Positions 21,940 through 33,390 of a DNA stretch of 56,000 bases are shown piece by piece. The DNA comes from Adiantum capillus-veneris (lineage: Eukaryota; Streptophyta; Polypodiopsida; Polypodiales; Pteridaceae). The notes beneath the pieces are model-generated. The model had not been told where the DNA came from. It searched no databases and saw nothing but the letters and a program-made list of their open reading frames with translations. The position numbers and the translations under genes are program-made. Within the stretch, counting starts at the first letter, position 1, and each line of letters starts with the position of its first letter. Location of the stretch: assembly GCA_014529385.2 (NCBI GenBank), contig CM043963.1, positions 106,735,912-106,791,911 on the forward strand, written 5' to 3'.

Positions 21940-22133
21940 TATATTTCACCTTTCATTTCACACCCTCACATGTCTTGACTTTTCTTGCATTCTATTGTTT
22001 TAGAATTCTAAAGTGAAGCTTCACCTTGCATAATTCTATTGAATTCTACACATACACACTCATATTAATGAGTTCTTTTTATTTCACCTTTCATTTCAGC
22101 CTCACATGACTTGACTTTTCTTGCATTCTATAG
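21940..22133 (+). repeat. Diverged direct duplication
   Basis: The segment at 21940-21998 (containing ATTTCACCTTTCATTTCA and TTGACTTTTCTTGCATTC) is repeated at 22072-22133 with a few changes. The period is about 132 bp. No coding or element boundary is visible. Confidence 0.8.
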
Positions 22134-23004
22134 CTTAATTTCAATCAGTGTTCAGGAAAGTCTCTTTTATTAAAGCGGCCGACAATATTCGAGAAAATCT
22201 TTTTGGCTTGCAGAAGGCCATAGTGGGGTGGGTGGATTTTTGGTGCAAATTTTGGACCGTGGATGCAAGTCGATCGGATGGAGGACATATGTACAATCTG
22301 CTTGTTTTTTAATATATTTTTTAGGTTTTTGTGAAAGGTATTGACAATTTTGTATCTCTTTCTTTAAAGAGGACCATTGAAAATTTGGTCACAAACAATC
22401 TTTTTCGTCCTCTTTCACCTTTCTTTTGTTATTTTAGTTTGTAAAATAGCTCTTTTATTTAAGAGCATGGGCTCCATATCATTAAAAATTTTACTATCCC
22501 AATCAATTGAACATCTTCTATATTAGTCAAATGTTGCACATCTTTGAGAACTATATCCCTTTCACTTTCTCTCACTTTAAGGCTTACGTTTCTTTCGTTC
22601 AATGTGTGGTTGTGAGGCACAAATGGCTTTGGGGGTCCATTTCTTTCACTCTTGATGAGAGTCATTAAAAACAATCCCCTCTGGTGTGGGGGTCCTCTTT
22701 GTGCCGCTCGTCCCCGCCTTCCCCTATTTTGCAGAGTAATGACAATAGCTCTTTGTTCAACCTTCCTCAAGTTTGTAGAGTGGCATAAGCATTGCCAATT
22801 GTGGGATGCGTGCCTTTGTTGACAAGAAAGTGGGAGAGAGAGAGAGACCTTGAGATTGTGAGAGAGAAAGAGATAAAGATCATGAGAGTAGATGCGCCAT
22901 GTCGTCCTCTGTGAAGCTAGCACACTCTTGTTGTGGGTGCCAACAATCCATCATAGCCCTAGGTGCTACCTTCCACCTATTGCCTCACTGATAGAGATGT
23001 ATAG

Positions 23005-23125
23005 AGAGAAGAATAAGAAGAGGATTTTTAACGTCGTAAGAAACTATCCCAAGAGACCTTAAAGATCTATAGCACGAGTTCAAGACTTGTTATTCAAGAG
23101 GGATATGCATAGGAAGCGTAGACCT
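23005..23125 (-). repeat. SINE-like repeat, copy C
   Basis: This shares about 85 bp with copies at 33999 and 34173, including TTAACGTCGT and AAACTATCCCAAGAGACC, with moderate divergence. The tRNA-like A box is not recognisable here, and the B-box region reads ACGAGTTCAAGAC on the plus strand. It lies about 200 bp upstream of the P450 exon. Confidence 0.5.
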
Positions 23126-23327
23126 CAAAAAATAGTTTCACCACATTTTCTCCTACATGGAATCCGCGAAGATTCCACTCAACCAAGCAATTTCAATAAA
23201 TTGGTACCTCCTCCTTCAAATGCTGGGTGCCACGAGTTGGGTAGCTCAGAGGGAGCTTCAAAAAAACATTAAAAATATAATAATAATTATATATAGAGAG
23301 AGAACGGGTAGCAAGCCTGGTTGTGAT

Positions 23328-23989
23328 ATGGATAGATTTGGGCAGCGTTATAGGCCCGATCCCAAGACATGGCCTCTTGTAGGCGCACAATTTAAAACTT
23401 TGCTCAACTTAAACCGTCTGCATGATTGGCTCCTCTCCTTCTTCAACGATTGCCAGCGTACCGTCACACTCTCCCTCATCTCTTCCACAACCTTATTCTT
23501 CACTGTAAATCCTCGCAATGTGGAGCACATCCTCAAGGGAAACTTCTACAACTATCCCAAGGTACTCCTCTCTTCTTTCTTCTTCCTCCTCCTTTTTCTG
23601 TGTTTGTATTCCCCAACTATCCCAAGGTACTCCTCTTTGCTTTCTTCTTTCTCCTCCTTTTCCCTTGTGCATGCATTTGAGCCTCTTTCTTTCGGCATCC
23701 TGTGTTCCAGTCAAATACTGCTTCATATTTTACTCGAAATTTAATCTTTTTTGTTGAAAACTGGTGATGGCAGGGAGAGAGAGTGTTCCATGCAATGTAT
23801 GATTTACTTGGGGATGGCATCCATGGCTCAGATGGAGAGACATGGAAGAAGCATCGTAAGGTGGCCAGTCTTGAGTTTTCAAACAGAAAGCTATGAGATT
23901 TCAGCACAAATGCTTTTAGGGAAGATGCACTCCTCCTCCTTCAGATTCTTGACGCAGTAGCATCCTCACAAAAATTTGTTGATTTTCAA
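23328..23989 (+). pseudogene. Cytochrome P450 (CYP86 clan) N-terminal exons, truncated
   Basis: Exon 1 (23328-23561) encodes 78 residues of a P450 N-terminal region: KTWPLVGAQFKTLLNLNRLHDW at residues 13-34 and NPRNVEHILKGNFYNYPK at the end. A phase-0 intron (GT at 23562, CAG at 23771-23773) precedes exon 2 (23774-23989), which reads [30 protein letters not shown] and NAFREDALLLLQILDAV. Wording fits clan-86 enzymes, the fatty-acid omega-hydroxylases of CYP86, CYP94 and CYP704, acting at the ER membrane with a P450 reductase. I lean to CYP704-like because of NRLHDW and the introns. A TGA after NRKL stands where the family has Arg (CGA). The membrane anchor, I-helix, ExxR and heme-binding Cys are all absent, and nothing further is recognisable downstream. 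This is a gene relic. Confidence 0.85.
23549..23700 (+). repeat. 65-bp tandem duplication over the P450 5' splice site
   Basis: CAACTATCCCAAGGTACTCC occurs at 23549 and again at 23614, followed in both by pyrimidine-rich TTCTTTCTTC-like sequence. The end of exon 1 and the donor GT are therefore present twice. Only the first copy keeps the exon frame from the upstream sequence. Confidence 0.85.
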
Positions 23990-26539
23990 GTAATGGTCTT
24001 GTACCTCAATTCTTTACAGCACAAGGATGCAGAATCACCCACGCATGCGTGCGCGCACACATACACACACACACACACACATGCCCATGCACATGCGCGC
24101 ACACAAATGCTTCATTAGAGGACATTGCAAGTGCTTTACAAGTGGTTGCATGCATGAGTGCATGCACAATAGCCATGATTAAGTCTCTCAAGAAACCACC
24201 AATTGGCATCTGCATAACATATGTTGGATTGGTCGTCTAGAGAATGAATCGTTCATAGTCTTTGTTATTGACAAGAAGCCTATGTTTTGTGTTGCCATTA
24301 TTTTCTATCTAAAAACCTTGTAGAGTGGTCAGGATGTAAGGATGCAGAGTTTGAACTACGATCGGACCCTCTTTTGTGATCCAAAGAGGGTCACATCAAA
24401 CAAAAAATGTGACCCCCTATTGTGCATGTGAAGAGGGATGAGCAGACAACAAGTCTCTCAACACCTCAATATCTCTTCCATAAATTCTTCTGGACATCCC
24501 ATTTTTTGGATGAGGACTTTGACTTCAGCCTCAGTTTTCTTAAACTTTTCGCCAGATAGCTCTTAATAGCTCTTGTACAATGTTGTTGCAAAACCAAGAA
24601 GGATCAAGAATGATAGGTGCCATGATAGCTCTACAATTTATTTTTCGTGCCACACATGATGGATTAATCACAACTTTGGCAAACCTCGAGTGTTCTTTTC
24701 TAACCAGGTTTAAAAATATGCTAGAGCTTAGGATTCAATTTCTCATTGTTGCTTTCTAAAGTATGATGAAATAAATTCTATTGTAAGTATCACAATGTTG
24801 TGCTAATAAGGTTTCGTTGTTTCAAGTTGCCATGGCTAAGCATTAACTTGGTGTCAGAAGTTTAAGATTTAATACAAGCTAATGCTCATAAATCTACACT
24901 TTTGTGACAGTTTGTACACTCATGCTTGATTTATGGTTAACCGGATATACTTTATTTATGCTTTGGAATAGATTGTAATTCAATTAGTTCATTGTTACAC
25001 TTCTTTCCAAATAACATAATATTTTATTGTGATACCCCATGTTTTAAAATACTAGTGTCACTTTCTATTTTTCTCTCTCACAAAGAAGCCTCATATTATG
25101 GAATACCCATCAATAGCCTTACTAGACCATAGTTAATTTTCACCTTGTTTTTTGTGGGTGAAGTTTGGAGATGATGGCTTGATGAGCTTGAGCTAAGCTT
25201 GAGTCCACCATCTCCATTTGAGAGGTCATTGCTCTACCATCATGTTACACATTAGGTAGATCTTTTTCAAAGAGAGTTCACACACAATTTACACTTAGTC
25301 TACAAACGCCACATAGTTGACACATTATGTCTTACAATACACACATGGTTAAGACAATTAAGAAAAAATGTCTTCACAGATACTTCAAACCACATTCACA
25401 AAATCAATCACACAACAAAAATCATACACACATCAATTTGTCGAGGAGTAGGGTGCCATCTATAACAGTGTTAGACAAGATCACTACGTGGTGGGGACAA
25501 GTGCTTGCATATCCGCATTTGTAGCTTAAACTTTTTAATTGAAAGTGAAAAATCATGATGGTAATCTCATTGGAATTTACTTTCATGTTTAACATTGAGA
25601 GACGTGTTTGTGAACATTTCAAACTTTTTGTCTTTTTACTATATAATATGTCTGTCTCAATGCTTATCTCATAAATAATAATAATAAAACAAAATAATAA
25701 AGTTTATTTATGCATTTTAGAACAATAAAACAAATTGTCAAGGTAATTCATTTAACGAAGGATCCATTCACTAATTAGACAAATGTACGCTGGGGAGGAT
25801 TTGTCTAGGAACATTTAAAAGTTTTTGGCTTTTCAATATGTACTTGTATGTGACCTACGCATTGCTGTGGCCAAAGAAACATTGCCTCTATTCTTGTAGG
25901 GCTATCTTCTTTTCCAAGTAAAACACTATCAATACTCTCTTACTATTATTGCATTTTTTTAAATGATGCATGACACAACCTCTTGATAGATTCTAACAAA
26001 CTTTAACATATGTAAGATGCAACAAACATAAATATATGTAAGATACCGCAAAGCATTCTTTGATACCAAACTTGGAAGTTTCTTATGGACATTATTTTTC
26101 ATGAGGTTCTAGCCCTTGTTCAACAAACTTAGGAGTACTCTACTTCTAGAGAGAGAGAGAGAGAGATTCTTGCTTTTGGTCTATCTTGGTCTAGCAATGC
26201 TACCAAACTTGATTATATAGATTAGTTAAGTTAGCATGGTGTGAAGTGATGAAAGCTTAGAGAAGTCAATGTAGTCATAAAGCTTTTTTAGCCTGCAAAA
26301 AGCCATAGGGGAAGTTTGAGAAAATGTGCATCTTTTGAACCGTTGATATAGACGTTTTTGATAGTGGACAAAGTCCTCTTTGATTGAAAAGGAAGGTTAC
26401 ATAAATATTATCTTCCTTCTATAATGTAAATGTTCTTTTACAACTCTCATCTACTTTTGCATTACATTTCCTTAGCAAGCCAGAGTGATTCTTCACCTTG
26501 TTTCCTAAGTGGCCAAGTCTTCTACATGTAAAGATGCAA

Positions 26540-26890
26540 ATCGGCACTACTAGTAGAAATTTTCAAATTTGAAAGATTCTGAACTATTTTCTTGTATATT
26601 TTATCGATTCTTTTCCCCTTTACCATTGCTTGTAACCGGCTAATCTAGATTTCAGTCGGCTCAAGGCTAAGCTAAGGCACATCTTTTTCAAACATTGGCG
26701 GCCAAGTTTCCTCCTCACAAAGAAGCAAACCAAGAATATTAGCAAAAATTATGAGATTTGCAAGATTTTTGAGCTATTTTCTCACATATTTCACCGATTT
26801 TTCTTCCCTTTACCATGGTAGTCTCGATTTTCAATTGGCTGCTCAAGGCTAAGTTGCTGCTCAAGGCTAAGCTGAGGCAATCCTTTTCCA
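26540..26890 (+). repeat. Diverged tandem duplication
   Basis: The segment 26540-26690 and the segment 26735-26890 share an ordered series of blocks: AGCTATTTTCT or ACTATTTTCT, CCCTTTACCAT, and GGCTCAAGGCTAAGCT. The period is about 195 bp. GCTCAAGGCTAAG is further doubled in the second copy. The function is unknown. Confidence 0.65.
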
Positions 26891-27135
26891 AAAAAACTCA
26901 ACCAATGTCTTTTATCACTTTCTTATTGTTTTAGAAAGCCACCGTGACCCTTTCACTTTTTTTTGAAGAGCTTTGATGGTGGACCGAGCCTCGAATGTAG
27001 GCAATTGTGTGCCAGGATGACTCTATATCCCCTTGTTGCCCTTCTAATGGTGCATAGTCTTTCACTTATGAATGTAGATCAAACTGCGAATCCTAGCCAA
27101 TTATCACCATTTGGATGCTCTTGTGTCTTTCTTGC

Positions 27136-27185
27136 ATTTGCTCACTCTAGTCTTGCTCTTGCACTTGCTCACTCTAGTCTTGCTC
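27136..27185 (+). repeat. Short tandem repeat, 26-bp unit
   Basis: TTGCTCACTCTAGTCTTGCT is present twice in a row with the spacer CTTGCA. It explains the repetitive leucine/alanine open frame here, which I do not call a gene. Confidence 0.8.
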
Positions 27186-28390
27186 TTGAGTTGTGCTTTT
27201 GTGGATAATATATATGTGGTAGCATCAATAATTGCTACAACAATTGAAGATCTACTTCTACTCGCCAAGTCTCTAGAGCTTAGGCTGCCAAACGTCGTAC
27301 ACGTTGTTGATGGAACTCTTTAAGCAAGAGGGATTGTGTCAAAAGCTTAACCCTATCGTCAAAAGGCAATTGTACATTTTATGTCCATAAGTAGAATGTC
27401 TTCACAATTTCCATATTCTCTTCAACCTTTTTACACATGTCTAGCCCTGTTTTCCCTTTGTGTACAATGTCGTGTGTTTAGATAAGTGCCATTTAACATA
27501 TTCATACTTTAACATACATGCTTGCTTCTATGTTCTAAAGGCACAAACTATAAGGTTGTGGCCATGGGTGGTCACAAGCATGTGAATGACCATGGAAGCT
27601 TAATCGCCATGAGGTGGGTGCCCACACATGGTAGTAGAAGGCACTAGGCATGGAATGGGGTTGTGTGGCTCGATATGAGGGTAGACAAGCAAGAATTCTA
27701 GGGGGAAGACCTTGCCATATTGATTTAGTAGTAGAGGAGTGAGATGTTGCAAGGGGGCTACTTGGAGCACGACCTGGGCTAAAGCAAGGGGCCATCTTCT
27801 ACAAAAACCTATAAATGTAGGCATTCTCTTCTCATTTTAGACACACACTTAACCAATTGTTGTAAGCAAAGATCTACATATTTTACCTCTATTAGAGGAC
27901 ATCACAAACTCCTTTAAAACCAATAAATCAAGGACATGATAAGGTAATTTGCAAATTTAAGTTAATTAGGCATTATGCTTGTAATTATATTGTCATAATT
28001 AATTATTGTTTATATGCTTAACTAAAGCTAGTTTCCTCTTCAAAGACCAAAAAATTTCATCAATTTATGCTAACTCTAATCATGCATTAACCACTTAATT
28101 AATTAATAACACTAATTATGTATCAAAATAATTCTTTTTGGTATAAGATTGGGCATAATCACAAGAATCATAAAGGATTCTTGTTGTTATTCAATTATTG
28201 TATTGCACATTTGTCTAAGTATGATGCAACCCTTTCAATTCTTCAAGGATTAGAGCCTCATTTCTGCTCTACAGATATTTTTTTTTAAAAAAAACTATAT
28301 GTGCCTGAAAATTTAGTTTTAATGCATGAAAATTTTTAACTTAATTATTTATTTACTTCTATGTGATTGATTGAACTTTAAGCAACAAAC

Positions 28391-28582
28391 TGTTGGGGTA
28401 TAGGCGCCTGTGCCTTGCCCAGTCGCCCAGAGTCTGGGCGCCCACTGACTTGTATACCTTATACATAGCATAAGTGTATAGGGGGCTGCTCACTCTTGGA
28501 GTCTCCCCACCCATATCTGTGTCGTGTGTCTCCTTCTCTCTCTCTCTCACTCTCCGTCTGTGGTGCTCCCCGATCCCCTTCA
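28391..28582 (+). repeat. NA 5' LTR
   Basis: 192 bp, from TGTTGGGG to CCCCTTCA. It contains a short CT run and GTATACCTTATACATAGCAT in the middle, which may hold the promoter. Confidence 0.95.
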
Positions 28583-28584
28583 AT

Positions 28585-28596
28585 TGGTATCAGAGC
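28585..28596 (+). other. NA primer binding site, initiator tRNA-Met
   Basis: TGGTATCAGAGC, two bases after the LTR end. Confidence 0.95.
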
Positions 28597-29916
28597 GTAG
28601 GTGCGGAGGGAGCGCGTGTGTGCAGTCACGACGACAGCGGAGAGACAGTTTCATTCCCGAAATCGCGTCCGCGCGCGCGCACTTTCAAGAGTGCAAACAG
28701 TGTTTCGACTTAGGCATCGGAAAATTCAGCTTTCCGAGAGTGTTTCCACTAGGCGTCCAGGCGTTTTAACCCCCTTTCGAAGCCATTCGAGCCATCAAAA
28801 ACCTCATTCGAGCTACGGTTGAGGAGCTGCATTTTTCAGCCCTCTTTTGGCAGTTTATGCTGCGTTTTTGGGTCGAAACGGAGGTTTTTGGCATAGCTTT
28901 CACACCCGGACTCGGATACATGTGATCCAGGAGTCTACCTTGGGGTTTTGGCACGCTCCGGACGCGCTCGTCATATCAAAATTTTAAAATTCTGAGCGCT
29001 GAATTTTCTGCAGCAGCAGTTGTTTATTGTGTGTCGAGGATTCCACACATGGTTTGCTCTCAGATGTGAGAGTGATATTTGCTGCAAGTTTCCTCACAGG
29101 TGGGAGGATACGATGTATGCCTTATGTGGTTTGATGCTCAGGGAGACTAATGTGATTGCATTTTGAGCTCGGCAATGTATGCCTCGAGCATGTTTTTTGG
29201 CAGTCACAGGTAGAGCAGATATTTGTGTACTAGATTTGCAGGTGTTTGCAATGATGTATGCAAAGTGTGGAGATTTGGTGCATGCATTTGGAGTACGGTT
29301 TGATGCGCTTTGGTTGCTCATGATTTTGAGCGTGCAGTCAGTTTGATTACTCGTTTTGTGGCCGTTTTACTGACGAAACTCTGGCGAAATTTTCCCAGGA
29401 GTTTTATGCTCATCATTTATGCGATCTAGGTAGAGATTGCGGGTTGCACTCAGCATTTGCGTGCGGTGTTCTCTGCAGGTGGGAGATTTGTGCGTGTGTA
29501 TGTATCGATACCGCACAGTGTGGGCTTGGTGATTAACTCACGGTTTGACAGGCGTACAGTTATCTTGACACACTCACAAGAGTGAATGTTGTGATCTATG
29601 CTTGTGTGGCTACGAGCTAGGTAGCCGGATTCGAGCACTAATGGCTTGAGGTTTTTCAGCAGGTTTCAGCTACAGGTTTACAAGTTTACAGGCAGGTTTG
29701 AGGTCTTATTTGGGCGCTGAATTTTCAGCCATTGTTTCCTCTTTGCAGGTGTCCATGTATGGCTCAGTTGTAGGCTGATCTGGGACACGTTTGTGACTTG
29801 TTTATGCAGTTGTTTAAGAGCTGAATTTTGGGGCTGTTTTGCAGCCATATTTGCAGACTTTTGTTGATGCAATTCGAGCCAGTTTAGTCATTGTTGGTTG
29901 CTCTTTTGTGAGCATT
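28597..29916 (+). other. NA untranslated leader
   Basis: A 1.3-kb leader without a convincing gene precedes the gag ATG. It is GT-rich and contains repeated phrases such as CAGGT plus TTTGAG-like sequence and GCTGAATTTT (at 28999, 29714 and 29820). Such a long leader may hold packaging signals. That role is inferred. Confidence 0.6.
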
Positions 29917-30921
29917 ATGGCTGATTTTTCATTTGACTTCCAGCGTTATGGTCTGACACAATTTGATGGTGCAGATTTTGTTGCTTGGAAGGAGCATATG
30001 CTTGTTGCATTGGCGGATTTGGGGCAGGATAAACCCTTGTGTGGTTTATTGGCGAAGCCCAAGTCTATGAGTGATGATGATTGGCATGATCTTGATGAGT
30101 TAGCAATGTCTACGATTCGTTTGCATCTGGTTGAGTCTGTTGACTGGCAGGTCTCGAGGGAGACTACAACTCATGCTTTATGGCACAGTTTACATGCTAT
30201 GTACGCGACATCCATGTCTACAGGGGAGTCTAGTCCCACTTCTATGTCCATGGGAGAGATTGGTCCCACACGCAAGTCTCGACGGCATAGAGACTTGACA
30301 TGTTGGCATTGTGGACATAGAGGGCACATTAGGCGTCGATGTTTCAGGCGTTTGAGACAACAGAGGCGACAGATGCGTGATGCAGATTTGGGCATGACAG
30401 ATGCTAGTGAGATCAGTACGGTGGTTACTGAGTACGATTGTGACGGCGATGTCACATTTACATCTAGCTTGTCTTCAGGCGATCTTATGTCTACGGATTG
30501 CATATCGGATTGCACATTGTCTTCACATTGGTTACTAGATTCAAATGCTACTTTCCATGTCACGTCGCATCGTGAGTGGTTTAGCACATTTTCTAGTGGG
30601 AGACTTGGTTGTGTGCACATGGCTGATGGTGCTGTGTATGACATTGAGGGTACAAGAGACGTATGTTTGTCCTTGCCCAGTGGTATGAGATTTACCCTGC
30701 GTCATGTGCGTTATGTGCCAGATCTGAGACAGGATTTGATCTCAATCAGACAGTTACGGGATAGTGGATGTCAGATTTTGCTACGAGAGCGAGATTTTGT
30801 GATGCATTTGGGTTCGCTAGTGATTGCGAGAGGTGCCAGGAGTGGTACAGGTTACCCATTGCATGTGGATCACGCGAGAGACGGTGTTGTCTCTGTGATC
30901 ATGCAGCCAGGTAGACAGTGA
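29917..30921 (+). CDS. NA gag-protease polyprotein, ends before integrase
   Basis: I start at the ATG giving MADFSFDFQRYG, because the frame upstream has only a TTG. The product is 334 residues. The N-terminal part is a copia-type Gag with FDGADFVAWKEHM. A zinc knuckle CWHCGHRGHIRRRC (CX2CX4HX4C) lies at 30301-30342. The protease follows with HWLLDSNATFHVT at about 30526; family members have D-S-G, so the active-site glycine is replaced by Asn. RYVPDLRQDLISI and a short start of the pre-integrase region follow. The TGA at 30919-30921 ends the frame, but the same frame stays largely open to 31656. If made, the protein could form particles, but the protease is probably inactive. Confidence 0.87.
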   Translation: MADFSFDFQRYGLTQFDGADFVAWKEHMLVALADLGQDKPLCGLLAKPKSMSDDDWHDLDELAMSTIRLHLVESVDWQVSRETTTHALWHSLHAMYATSMSTGESSPTSMSMGEIGPTRKSRRHRDLTCWHCGHRGHIRRRCFRRLRQQRRQMRDADLGMTDASEISTVVTEYDCDGDVTFTSSLSSGDLMSTDCISDCTLSSHWLLDSNATFHVTSHREWFSTFSSGRLGCVHMADGAVYDIEGTRDVCLSLPSGMRFTLRHVRYVPDLRQDLISIRQLRDSGCQILLRERDFVMHLGSLVIARGARSGTGYPLHVDHARDGVVSVIMQPGRQ

Positions 30922-31656
30922 GAGAGCAGGCGAGTCTCTTTTGCTTATGGGTTGCAGGATGCTTTGCATGGAGTGCAGAGTAGTGAGCTCGTTGTGCACA
31001 CAGTTGGGGCACGACTTGAGCAGTCACACAGAGAGGTGACAGAGTCAAACATGCATGCTTTGCTAGTGACTGAGCAAAGCAGAGAGTCAGTTGTGCGAGA
31101 TACTTCTATGCAGGATAGACAGGTAGAGCGGTCTTGCTCTAGTGAGTCACGACAGGAGGACGTTATGCAAGAGTCTATGCATACGGAGTTAGAGCATGAG
31201 AGCTCTAGTGAGTCACAGTAAATTGAGTGGTCATGTTTGCAGTGGATGATTGCAGAGGAGGCTGAGATGTCAGCGATTATGTAGCCATTCCTTTCTATGA
31301 TCGACAGTGAGCATGGGGATATGGTTGTGCAGGATATGTCTTCCAGCAGACACCTAGAGCAGCTGGTTTGCTCTAAGGTTGTACGATAGGTTGATGCGTC
31401 TTTTGTTGACAGTCAGGAGATGCATGTGGCTGACACGCCTTGTCAATCAGAGATACCTATTGCCAGGGATATATATGTTGATGCATGCTCCGTAGAGCTA
31501 GCAGGGCCCGCTAGCATTGCATCGACATTTGGTGGTCTCATGTATGAGATGCTGATCTTGAGACCGGATATCGCAGCTGTAGTGGGAGCATTTGCAGTTG
31601 GGGTTGTCAGTCGTTTGTTGACTGATGATGGCATAGTGCACGAGGGAGAAATGTAG
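30922..31656 (+). pseudogene. NA downstream frame with an RT C-terminal remnant
   Basis: This is the same reading frame as gag-protease, interrupted by TGA at 30919, TAA at 31219, TAG at 31282 and TAG at 31387. The first 500 bp encode a serine/glutamate/glutamine-rich stretch that I do not recognise. The last part reads GGLMYEMLILRPDIA and AVGVVSRLL at 31531-31620. That matches the end of the copia RT, where the family has GSLMYAMVCTRPDIA and AVGVVSRF. RNase H does not follow. A large internal deletion of integrase and RT that left this tail is the simplest reading. Confidence 0.72.
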
Positions 31657-31836
31657 GTATTGTGTACATACTTGCAGTACGTGTGCGGTACGTCTGGTGG
31701 TGTATGGACTTACACGGGAGCAGGACAGCCGGATGCACACGATAACAGCCAGCCAATGGGCATCGGTTGAGAGCGGTTTTCTCTCGCCTTTTGTAGTCTT
31801 TAGATTAGGTTCTCTTGCTTAAAGGCACAATCGCCT

Positions 31837-31849
31837 TTAAGTGGGAGGT
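31837..31849 (+). other. NA polypurine tract
   Basis: TTAAGTGGGAGGT precedes the 3' LTR start. Confidence 0.85.
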
Positions 31850-32039
31850 TGTTGGGGTATAGGCGCCTGTGCCTTGCCCGGCCGCCCAGAGTCTGGGCGC
31901 CCACTGACTTGTATACCTTATACATAGCATAAGTGTATAGGGGGCTGCTCACTCTTGGAGTCTCCCCACCCATATCTGTGTCGTGTGTCTCCTTCTCTCT
32001 CTCTCACTCTCCGTCTGTGGTGCTCCCCGATCCCCTTCA
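31850..32039 (+). repeat. NA 3' LTR
   Basis: 190 bp, about 99% identical to 28391-28582, with one CT unit fewer and two substitutions (CGGCCG here against CAGTCG). Confidence 0.95.
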
Positions 32040-32044
32040 CAAAC

Positions 32045-33370
32045 TTCTATTACAAATTAAGTAATTGAATAACTTTAGAGATAGATAATAAGTATCTAAA
32101 TCTATAGAATGATTTTTTATCATCACAATTTTTATAAACATTTATTATGCTATAAAACTAGGTCGTATGTATAGAGAATGATTTATGTAAATTTTGGTTA
32201 AGCTTTAAAATTACTCTAAAGCTTATTTTATTGACTTTACTCACAATTAGGATTGAGTCAAATACTAAATGGTGATAACGCTTTATAAAAATTGAATTAA
32301 CCTAATTAAGTTATATTTCAGCTTGGAAAAAATTTTACTGATATTTTAGGATGATTTTTTAAATATTTATTACCTTTTAGAGAAAATTATGATCGCAAAA
32401 TTCTCTTAAAATCATATTAACCTTTGTAGACTAAGAAAGATTGGGTTACTAAGCTTTTATCTAGCTTTATCAATTTTGGAAAATTATGGAGATTTTTAAA
32501 GCTCAATTTCTCTAATTAATCATTTATTTTAGCCACCAACAATCGGTACTTCTATTAAAGTTGATTTTTAATAATTAGCACCTAGTCATAATCTTTGTAA
32601 GTTAGCAAGCTAGTTTGGCACCCAAAAGAACACGTACTAGCAAAGTTGAATATTATTCTCATTGGCCCTTGAGTGGCGGTGTCATGTTGCTCCACTTCCA
32701 CGATGGAAAAAAGTGCTAAGGAATGCAGTTTATGCTTGGTTGAAGTGCATACACTATTTGTGTAATGATGGGGCAGGGTTGTAGACAAGAGTGGACGAGT
32801 ATATGTGCCAAATGTGGGTTTTTTGGGCCATTAAGTGTGTTCTTGATGCATGTGAGTGAGCATAGCTAGAAGATGCCAAAGTGTAGGTTTATGGGCTGAT
32901 TATGTAGTGCTCAAAGTGTTTCCATGCCTATCTTTATGGCTCGTTGATCGAAGTCTAGATCGGGAAGTTATGAGAAATTTTTGAAATGCCTGCCCAAAAG
33001 CTCAATCTCAATTTTCCAGGATTTTGGCTGATAGCCTCCCATGCAAGCTATGACGTGTGCTTTACGGCGCTCAAATCGGATTCATTTGAGCAAGATATGC
33101 TCGTTTTTGTGGCAAACTTTTGCAATTTCTAGGCTTCATTAAACGAGGAAAATGCAATGCAAGGGTGGGTAGATTTGATGATTTGTGAAAAAAATTGATG
33201 CTTGGAATGCTGGTGAGAAGATCAAAAGCTCAATAGAGTCACCGTTTGTGTTGCCATGATTAGCTCACTAATTGGGTGAGTGTTTTCATGCCTTGGTCGG
33301 GTAGCTCATCACTCCAGATTGACAATTATGTGTTGGTCATTGGAGCTATGCTATAATGGTACCCCCAACA
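32045..33370 (+). other. Unassigned; its end is the LTR end of element Q
   Basis: The stretch ends in GTACCCCCAACA, two bases before a tRNA-Asp primer site, so at least its last part is a 5' LTR. I cannot find where that LTR starts. No gene is visible. Confidence 0.45.
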
Positions 33371-33372
33371 TT

Positions 33373-33390
33373 TGGCACCGTTGCTGGGGA
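33373..33390 (+). other. Primer binding site of element Q, tRNA-Asp type
   Basis: TGGCACCGTTGCTGGGGA differs at two positions from the tRNA-Asp complement used by Athila/Tat elements. The 260 bp after it are non-coding leader, cut off at 33648 by element P. Confidence 0.7.

Larger units (their letters stand above)
19990..23004. other. Unassigned AT-rich stretch
   Basis: I find no gene, LTR or transposase remnant here. The first part, up to the TA tract, may be the end of an element body attached to LTR Z. Microsatellites in the stretch are listed separately. The longest open frame (22459-22923, minus) has no recognisable motif. Confidence 0.5.
23990..28385. other. Unassigned AT-rich stretch
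   Basis: No gene or element boundary is recognisable over about 4.4 kb. It contains a CA tract at about 24057-24080, a GA tract at about 26149-26166, a diverged direct duplication (26540-26690 and 26735-26890) and a short tandem repeat at about 27136-27185. The open frames here are short and lack known motifs. Confidence 0.5.
28386..32044 (+). mobile_element. NA: complete non-autonomous Ty1/copia element with TSD CAAAC
   Basis: The element is bounded by two LTRs (28391-28582 and 31850-32039) and a perfect 5-bp target duplication CAAAC (28386-28390 and 32040-32044). An iMet primer site, a long leader, a gag-protease frame and a polypurine tract are present. Integrase and almost all of RT and RNase H are missing. 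The LTRs differ by two substitutions and a 2-bp change in a CT run, so insertion was recent. A young copy without pol implies that an autonomous relative supplied the enzymes. Confidence 0.93.

Noticed and set aside
22459-22923. Minus-strand open frame of 154 codons
   Set aside because: Composition is irregular, with Ser/Leu runs from CT-rich DNA. No motif or neighbour context supports a gene.
23990-24240. Continuation of the P450 gene after exon 2 (open frame to about 24240)
   Set aside because: The translation comes from CA repeats and lacks the next conserved P450 blocks.
26280-26345. Possible MITE pair (GCCTGCAAAAAGCCATAG here and GGCTTGCAGAAGGCCATAG near 22204)
   Set aside because: The similarity is about 30 bp. 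I could not find matching terminal inverted repeats or target duplications at either place.
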